Shown in pieces: positions 56,520 through 64,000 of a stretch of DNA of 64,000 nucleotides. The translations under genes were made by a program, and so were the position numbers. The notes beneath the pieces are model-generated. The model was not told where the DNA came from, did not search any database, and worked only from the letters and a program-made list of their open reading frames with translations. The stretch covers positions 868,001 through 932,000 of the forward strand of contig JBAMDO010000580.1 of the NCBI GenBank assembly GCA_037074765.1. Reading direction: 5' to 3'. This stretch comes from Mansonella perstans. Lineage: Eukaryota; Nematoda; Chromadorea; Rhabditida; Onchocercidae. Numbering within the stretch: the first letter of the stretch is position 1; every line of letters starts with the position of its first letter.

Positions 56520-58086
56520 TACTTCCTTCTTCAGGCAATGGAAAAAACCTTTTCGGATGAATGAGATTTACTCGAAGCTAAGTTCGAGAAAAGATCAGAA
56601 TCTGCAATTAAAATTCACAGTATATTTCTCTATGCAGCTAAATTTAAATGAAGTTTATGAAAAACAAATAAAAAAAAGGCCTGTCTTTTATACAGGCAAA
56701 GTACGAAGTTAAACAAAGTACCTATGAGGAAATGAAACCGTTTTGTAAGAAGAATTACTGAACGACTTTTATCTTCGTTCAAACGTAAAGCTAAATTCCT
56801 AATAAAAAAAAAAAAAAAAAAACCGTTGGTGGAAAAAAACCGACAACAAACAAAATTATAAGAAAAAAACTAAAATTTTTATCTAACTCTTATTTATTTT
56901 ATTAGCGAAGATAAACAAAACAAAACAATGACAGAAAACATGGATAACAAAAAAATTCAGCAACAATGATTCATCGTAGTTTTGCTTGGGAAGTTCAAAC
57001 TATGGGTAGAAAAAATTAATAAGCCCATAACAAACTGAGCTACTACACGTCGATACAGACGTGAGCACTACACGTCAATATAAAAAAATATAACAGCTTT
57101 TCTCATTGGCATTGAAGATGCAATCCATTAAATCTAATTCATAAATAATTCATTTTCTTGCATTGAAATTCAAAATTTACTAATCACTACTGTGAAAAGA
57201 TTATAAATCATTACAATTAATTACAATCATAAGGAAATAAATACATTCCATAGAAGACAATTCAATAAGCGGTGAAAGACATGAATCCAAAAGATACTAT
57301 TTTTGTGACGCTACCACGTTTCAAACCACGTTTCACCTAAACGTTTCAAACGAAGCCACGTTTCACCTAATTAAAACCACGTTTTAACATTTTGCCTAAT
57401 TGTTGTAGTTATTTTCATCTGATAAAAAGTTTTTCGAAATCCATGATGGAATTTTGAATGGAGCAATTGTAGCATTGTACAAGCTGAAAATGTTTTTCAA
57501 TAGCTTTTAGTTCATTATTTCTCTTCATCTTTATTAAAATTAAGATAATTATATGCAGTTAACGATCTTTCAACAGAATACAACAGAAATGATAATAATA
57601 ACTAACAAATGTTAAATTTAACTGATAACGATACGTAAATTTAAGCCAAAAATTGATGTTTTCATCGGGATAATTGCATCGTTAAGATAATTTAATCTAA
57701 AATACATTTCTTATTCATGTTAAATTCCAGTTGCTAGCTGCACCAACCAGTAATAATTTCTGCTTACAGTTGCATTTTTGAGTAATCTGAATGGACATCT
57801 GAATAAGATTCTGAATCAGATATTCTGTACATGGATGAGTGCAGCTTGCATCATAGATTTTCCAACAAATTGCATTACATATGAGTGAGGCATGTTCAGG
57901 AATCTGAACAATCCTTTATGAATTTAGTAAAAAAATTTGCAAAGTTTTCTTTTTTTTTTTTTATTAAACCATGAACAAATCCACTGTTTTTTAGTGGAAG
58001 ACACTTACATACAATCTTATAGCACAGCAATCAAATCTAATTTAATTTAATTCATAACTTTAAGATTTCCTGATTCCTTTCTTTAA

Positions 58087-58201
58087 GCCATATGTTCTGA
58101 AGCCATATGTTCTGAAGCCGTATGTTCTGAAGCCGTATGTTCTGAAGCCGTATGTTCTGAAGCCATATGTTCTGAAGCCTATGTTCTGAAGCCATATGTT
58201 C
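58087..58201. repeat. 15-bp minisatellite, about eight copies
   Basis: Head-to-tail copies of GCCATATGTTCTGAA and GCCGTATGTTCTGAA. One copy lacks a base (GCCTATGTTCTGAA), which breaks the period once. The core contains CATATG. It lies about 0.9 kb upstream of the Vps33 start codon. Confidence 0.93.
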
Positions 58202-58593
58202 AGTAGTTTACAGTTAGAGGTACTCATTGCATTGCATTGTTATCAAATAATAAGATCCCTAGTAGATTTATTGCAGATAATTGCGCAAATCTCTAACGTG
58301 GAGAAGCAAAAAAAATCAATAGTTCCCGGGATGTGCGAAAGTTAAATTTCTGATACTAATGGTAGATTCAATGGCACAAGCAAGTACGGAGAATAGAATG
58401 CTTTAGGGAGAGAATTACAGATACTTGTGTGGACAAGAGATTCTACTGGGACAATTTAGCAGAGAAAGAGAAGAAAGAATGGGAAAGATTTTACATTGGT
58501 AGGGCTGAAAATTAGTGAAGTTCAAATTTTTGCAGTTGAAGAAAGATTGCTGAAAGAGATGGAGAGGAGATTATCTCGACGTGTTTCCTTAGT

Positions 58594-58829
58594 TACAAAG
58601 TTAAAGTGACCCTAAAGTTAAGGTGACCCTAAAGTTAAAGTGACCCTAAAGTTAAAGTGACCCTAAAGTTAAGGTGACCCTAAAGTTAAGGACCTAAAGT
58701 TAAAGTGACCCTAAAGTTAAAGTGACTCTAAAGTTAAAGTGACCTAAAGTTAAAGTGACCCTAAAGTCAAAGTGACCCTAAAGTTAAGGTGACCCTAGAG
58801 TTAAGGTGACCCTAGAGTTAAAGTGACTC
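58594..58829. repeat. 17-bp minisatellite, about fourteen copies
   Basis: Tandem array of AAAGTTAAAGTGACCCT and close variants (AAGGTGACCCT, GTGACTCT, and shortened units lacking GTG). Copies with AGTTAAAG and AGTTAAGG alternate irregularly, and CTAGAG replaces CTAAAG near the end. It lies about 0.3 kb upstream of the Vps33 start codon. Confidence 0.93.
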
Positions 58830-59117
58830 AACTTAATCAGAATGTTGCTATCATCCAATGTCTAACAGTGAGCTAGTATTGATGAATGTTGGTGATAAAC
58901 ACAAATACAATGAATGGACAGGTGAGTGGACAAATATGAATTAGGGACAAGAATGGAGTATGAATTGAATAGGCTGAAAGATGACCCTTATTTTTGAAAG
59001 TTAAATCTCCGTGATGCAACTCGAGAGTTGATAATAACAAACATCGTTTGACATAGTTAATAAAACTGTCAATAAAAGTAACAAAATGCAAATTGAAGGT
59101 AAAATTTTTTTTGTGAC

Positions 59118-62100
59118 ATGGATATCAAGAGTAAAAGTATCGTTGATGTTGTATCCGATGCTAATAGAAGAATTCTATTTGGTGCACTCGATGCAATCGA
59201 TGGTTTGAAAATAATTATGTGGGATCCAACTGTTATCAAACAATTCAATTTAGTTAGTTTAATTAATAACTTATTAAATTGAAGTTATTTTCTATTGAGC
59301 TTTATTTATTTCTTCGGAAAATCTACAAAAAATTCGAATAATTTTTATCATAATTCAAATTTCTGCTTTTTTTTATGATTCTTTAATGATTTTTTTATGA
59401 TTAATGATTTATCATGATTCTAGTCTTGGAATTTCTAATTCAAATCAGCTCGTTAGTACTACTACACTGATTTGCTTGATGATATTTTGTCCATCTTTCT
59501 TTTTTTGCAAAGATTGAGAAAAAATATTATGGTGGAAAATGAAGCATGTAATTATCTCAAAGTAGCCTCGAAAAATGATCTTTCACCAGAAATTAGTATC
59601 GATTAACAGTATTTAATTTACTTTAATACTTGTAACTTTAATACATACTTACAGTATTTAATTTACTTTAAAATAAAGAACTAGATTATAGAACAAGTTC
59701 ATTTCTATTGCTAATATAAATTAAGTTCTTTTACCGCTCTGTATATGCAATAAAATAAATCCTCTAGAATCTGAGTTTATTTTAATTTCTGCTTTTAGGT
59801 GACAACGACAGAACAATTAAAGCAGCATAAGGTTGTATCGATGCTACAGCTAGATCTTTCACCAGTAGTACCACAAACGGAACACAGTCATGTTGTGTAT
59901 ATTTTATCAACATCGAATTCATCAATTATCAACAAGCTGATCGCATGTCTCAAGCATGCCCGATCCTCTAATGTAATTTTTCATACTTTCAGTTTCTTTT
60001 TAATTTTTAAAAGAAATTATTTACGAATAATGTGATGTAGTCTTTCGTTTTACAATCACTTGTTTTGAACCGATTAGCAATAATTGTCTTAATAAAGCCG
60101 CTTATTTTTTTCTTTTAACATATTACCTGTCTCAACATCGTCAAAATCAATCTGTCGGTAGTGTGTGGTCACAGTATTTTTCTTTTTTTATTAGCTGAAT
60201 AAAATGATGGATTGCTCTTTACTTATTTATAACTAACATGACAATCCTTTCATTCATATTTTTAAGGATAGTCGCCAGCACCACGCTTTGATAGTTCCAG
60301 AAGCATCATTCATGATTCGCGATACGTTAAAACAAAATCAAGAAGCAAGCTCAGTCTTGAAAACACTTGAATCACTGCCGTTAAGACTCTTTCCGCTCTA
60401 TAGTGATTTCCTTACTCTTCTTATGGATAATTTACCGTCAAAGCTTCTTTTAGATAACGTAAGAAATGTTTGAAATAAGTTTATCGTCGTTTTTCGCTGT
60501 ATACTGATATCACTAGCTGTGCTGTCTGAAATATCGATTCAATGGATTTCAGGATTGGACAGAATTGCAGAAATGCGCTTCAGCCGTACGACAGCTTGAA
60601 CTTTTAGGGGGTTGTTTACCCAACTTGAGGTGCAAGGGAAAATGGGCAGCGCAGGTAGTTGAAATTGTAAAGAGAATGAGGACCCAGGTACTAATCTTTT
60701 TTGATTTCGTGTTTTTGGTTGGTATTTGCCGGCCCTAGAATAATCATGTTTTGCCATTGTAACTCAATATATGTCACTATATTTTGAAGCGTATTTCAAG
60801 ATTTCTGTTAAATGAAACCATTATAGGAGGAAGCAGAGACTATATCTGAGCAGAATGATTTTCAAATATCGGATATTATCTTAATCGACAGATGGGTCGA
60901 TCCTTTGACACCTCTACTGATACAATTAACATACGCTGGTTTAGTCGATGAAATATTCGATATGGGTGCTACAGGTCTTATTTTTTGTGTGTATCATTGC
61001 ATTCATGTATAAACTAAAATTCTGTACAGCTCTGTCTAAAAACATATGAGTGAATGTTTAATAGTAACAGTGATAATTATGAGTTCTTAAATCTGGCTTG
61101 ACGTTTGGCACTTGCATAACAGTGCATGAAACCAACAACATATTCTGCATAAAATGTTTACTTGGCAATCTTTGATTTTCCGTTTCCTTCTTTTTCTTTT
61201 GTTCCCCGTTATCTCCTCAATATTTCCTCTTCAAGTGTTAGAAAAATAACATAGCTCGTTTAAAACATGCAAAAACATTTATTATAAATTCCATCTCATT
61301 GCAAATTAGCCATGGGCAATTTTTGGAAAAATTCCAATTCCTGATCTGTTTTACTTTCTTTGATCACGCAGCAAGTACTGCTGATTTTCCGATTATTGGA
61401 ATGAGAGCAAGTAGATGTTGCTTTTTTCAGGTAACATTAAGGCATCAAAAGTAAAGAGCGCAAGTGATTCAGCTGATGCTGCGAGTGAAATAACTTTGCA
61501 CGACCCACTTTTTAAAATGATTCGAGATCTTCATATCAAGGATGTTGGAAAGAAAATAGCTGAAATGCTTGGAACGCTCCGTGACGAACGGACGGTATGT
61601 TGCATTTAATGTTTGATGTATAATATTTCCTGGCGCTGTTTACACGGTTCAAATAACGTTCATAAAATTCCGTAAGATTTTAGGAGTGAGCGTACCTACG
61701 TGAAACAATGCATATCGTTATGTTATAAAACAATGCATATCGTTATGTTGCAGTTTTTGAAGGTGCCCATCTTTCCATAATTTGCATATCGGCCATTTAT
61801 TCATGTACTGTATCTTTTGTTCTCCTCTCATTTTATAGAAATTAAAAGAAAATCCACCGAGTGATTCGCTAGCGGAAAGCAAAGTTTTTGTGCGCAGATT
61901 GCTTGATATGCAAGGAAGTGAGAAATATGCCGATACTCATACATTGATTGCAGAACATCTAATGAGCTTTATTCGTGATGATTTGCGATATTCTACATTC
62001 CCAAAGTTGGCGATTGGTAAAGATTTGATATCCCCTTACTACTTACCAGTAATACACTTTAGAAATAGTTTTTATCGAAAATTGTTCAAATATTTCTGAA

Positions 62101-63207
62101 GCTTAAAAAATATATTTTTGTGTCTAATCGCCTCGAGTAAAAAATATTCTAGATATTGTGCAAGGAGAATATGGTGACCGAGTCATTCCGCAGATTGAGA
62201 ATCTTATTCTGGAGGCATACAATCCTTTAATTGTTTTGCGTTTCATTGCACTTCAGTGTATGGTTGTTGGTGGTTTTAGGAACGCTACTATTAGTGCGTA
62301 TGAGCGGCTTTTCATCCAGGTATTTAATATGCACTTATATCATTTAATGTTCAGCAAGTTTCAGTGAACGTCATATACTTAGTGAAAAGAATATCTTGAT
62401 GATGGTAAAATTATTATCCAGTATGTTTGTTTTAGAGCTATGGTGGATATTACATATCATTGTGGATAAAATTGCAAATAGTAGGACTTTTGTGGGAAAG
62501 AAACAGCAAAATAAAAGTGAGTGCTTTAGATAAAATAAAACTGAAGAAGGTTTGTCATTTTATCTCACATTTACATCTCACACGACAATAATAAAATTGC
62601 ACAATTTTCAGTGCGAATATGCTCCATATGATTTCCAAACAGCATGTAACCGAATGTCATGTTTTGTCGATGAAGAGCACAGTGTAAGTTGTCAATATAA
62701 AGTCTACGATGTGAAGATATAAAAATTTTCAAAAAAAAAACACAGCAAAGAACAAAAATAATCGTGTTATAGTTGGTATGTTTAATCTTTGAACTGCAAA
62801 GCTTCATGTAAAATTAAGACATTTTCAAAACAAAATATGTTTTTATAATGCCAACTCGTACATATCTGCTAATTGATCAAACTTTTCTAAGCTACTCCAG
62901 TTTTGCCAACTCTATATTGATTAAGGCATATGGGACGACAGCATATCCTTATAATGGTTATATACCCTTAATTGTTCGATATATCGAAACCGGTGTCCGA
63001 AACAGTTGGCGAGACTGGACAACAATTCTGAGCGATAATCGTTTAACTGTTGGCCACAATGCTTATTCCATCATTTTCATTATTGGTGGTATCACACAAG
63101 CTGAATTGGCATGCCTCAGGAAAACGTGTTTTTCACATAAATTGCTAATCATTTCAAGTGCAATAATAACGAGTAATAAGTTGATTAGCTCTATACATAA
63201 TAGTTAA
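59118..63207 (+). CDS. vps-33.1: Vps33-type Sec1/Munc18 protein (Vps33A-like)
   Basis: SM protein of the HOPS/CORVET tethering complexes that templates SNARE assembly for endosome and lysosome fusion. Eleven exons join in phase: 59118-59252, 59799-59972, 60267-60458, 60553-60687, 60827-60974, 61431-61594, 61839-62016, 62153-62319, 62436-62516, 62612-62683, 62926-63207, giving 575 residues (human VPS33A 596). Early residues LKIIMWDPTVIKQFNL and EQLKQHKVVSMLQLD match domain 1. ILIDRWVDPLTPLLIQLTYA and GLVDEIFDM are the strongest family signature and resemble VPS33A more than VPS33B. Later, YNGYIPLIVRYIE and IIFIIGGITQAELACLR match the C-terminal SM domain. The last acceptor (TTAAG at 62925) is weak. 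An AATAAA at 63258-63263 follows. The A versus B subtype call is from memory of the two families and should be checked by alignment. Confidence 0.88.
61703..61750. repeat. 22-bp direct repeat in a Vps33 intron
   Basis: Two copies of AACAATGCATATCGTTATGT with a 25-bp offset in the intron between 61594 and 61839. Probably a local duplication. Confidence 0.75.
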
Positions 63208-63712
63208 TTTATTTGTTGTGCTATAAGTGTATGCATAGAAAGTGTCTTTCTCCAAAAAATAAAAAATTGTAGAATTTATCTGGAAGGAAACATTTGACTG
63301 AATATGAATGGCGATATGGATTTTGAATATTCATTGCAAAAAAACTTAGTACCAACTCATTGCAGCATTTCGGTATAAAAGATAGAGATGAAAGTTGGAG
63401 AAAGAGGAGATAAGCTAAAGACGAAGCAGACTCAGGTTCCTTAAATACATTCTGAATGTTTATTTTCAAAAGACAAAAAGTTAACTTGAATTTGAAAACT
63501 ACAAATCACTAGCAAGTAACAGGAGCAATCGAACTTCTTCCTTCCATGAAGATCAGCGAACGATGTTGCATATGGAAAATTTGCATAATGTTTACTGTCA
63601 AACTAATGAAAAGAGTTAACTTTTTCCAGGAAATTTCATTTTTCAGAGAGATGGTTAAGTATGCAGGTCGCATTCAAAAAGTAGGGTTTTAAAGACGTTT
63701 GATAAAAAATAA
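63208..63712. other. Intergenic after Vps33
   Basis: Vps33 3' UTR and spacer. A pyrimidine-rich TTTTTCAG ends near 63647. No convincing coding exon on either strand before 63713; the minus-strand frame at 63221-63469 has no domain. Confidence 0.45.
63258..63263 (+). terminator. AATAAA polyadenylation signal of Vps33
   Basis: Canonical hexamer about 50 bases after the Vps33 stop codon at 63205-63207, a normal distance for a compact 3' UTR. Confidence 0.5.
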
Positions 63713-63940
63713 ATTTGCCATCCGACAGATGTGGAATATGAAGTTGATCTGAATCAACTGGAACCTTTATAGAAACACGGAAATATAACAAGAAAAGTGG
63801 AACAACTGATAGCAGATATGACACGACAACTTGTCGCAAATGCCAACGAGGAAGATGTTGAGGTCGAAGTGAAAATCTCATTTGGGAAATTTGTCGGCAA
63901 TCCAAAAAATGCAGCTAGTCAAGAGTTAGTTCAACATTAG
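63713..63940 (+). pseudogene. Coding-like stretch interrupted by one in-frame TAG
   Basis: One frame is open from 63713 to 63769, has TAG at 63770-63772, then continues open to TAG at 63938-63940. The first part reads DVEYEVDLNQLEPL; the second reads KHGNITRKVEQLIADMTRQL and then NEEDVEVEVKISFGKFVGNP. Composition is Glu/Val/Lys-rich and much more protein-like than nearby DNA. The bases TTTATAG just before 63773 could instead be an intron acceptor, which would make 63773-63940 a genuine last exon. I do not recognise a family. It may be a decayed gene copy, a terminal exon of an unseen gene, or chance. Confidence 0.35.
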
Positions 63941-64000
63941 TATTTTGAAATTTGGAGCACTTTCGAAATCGTGTGAAAAACATACTTTCGTAGTTCGTAT

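Larger units (their letters stand above)
56520..59117. other. Divergent intergenic region between RanGAP and Vps33
   Basis: About 2.6 kb between two start codons that point away from each other, so it must hold both promoters. A poly(A) tract lies near 56803-56822, small CCACGTTTCA-type repeats near 57318-57385, and two minisatellites at 58087-58201 and 58594-58829. No coding exon is convincing; short frames at 56419-56712 and 58873-59091 have no domain. Confidence 0.5.

Noticed and set aside
57285..57305. Stretch resembling the 5' end of the miR-71 mature sequence (TGAAAGACATG)
   Set aside because: Only about 11 bases agree, the rest diverges, and no flanking complementary arm forms a precursor hairpin.

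Overview
This is AT-rich, intron-dense eukaryotic nuclear DNA. Genes are cut into many short exons (mostly 50-300 nt) by introns of roughly 60 to 900 nt with GT...TTTNAG/CAG boundaries. Several start codons sit a few bases after a strong TTTCAG- or TTTTAG-like acceptor, as expected for spliced-leader trans-splicing. Together with the protein set this points to a nematode; a parasitic clade such as the filarial/spirurid worms is my guess, not something the sequence proves. I rebuilt gene models by hand, joining exons by reading phase and family similarity recalled from knowledge. No database search was possible.

Layout. (1) 1-5,511, plus strand: the 3' end of an unidentified gene, then a complete Rpn13/ADRM1 proteasome ubiquitin receptor. 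(2) 6,554-56,519, minus strand: seven genes in one orientation. In transcription order they are RanGAP1 (56,519-48,235), mitochondrial ATP synthase beta (46,774-42,218), PRMT5 (41,074-35,044), peroxin PEX10 (34,248-31,873), mitochondrial tryptophanyl-tRNA synthetase (31,718-29,025), a Piezo mechanosensitive channel (27,960-13,783) and a 17-beta-HSD12/LET-767-like 3-ketoacyl-CoA reductase (9,408-6,554). (3) 59,118-63,207, plus strand: a Vps33-type SM protein. After it comes a short coding-like stretch broken by a stop codon.

The genes are housekeeping functions (protein degradation, lipid elongation, mitochondrial translation and ATP synthesis, peroxisome import, arginine methylation, Ran cycle, endolysosomal fusion) plus one mechanosensor. 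They do not form one pathway. PEX10 and the tRNA synthetase are only 154 bp apart with a trans-splice-like acceptor between them, so they may be an operon. Intergenic DNA (notably 9.4-13.8 kb and 56.5-59.1 kb) carries minisatellites and small inverted repeats but no recognised genes.

Most interesting points: a five-exon block inside RanGAP1 is duplicated in tandem, giving two LRR arrays with matching exon lengths and phases. The Piezo is unusually compact, about 1,650 residues, with a short N-terminal blade. One GC-AG intron lies in the ATP synthase gene. I found no CRISPR array, prokaryotic system, intact transposon, tRNA or rRNA gene.
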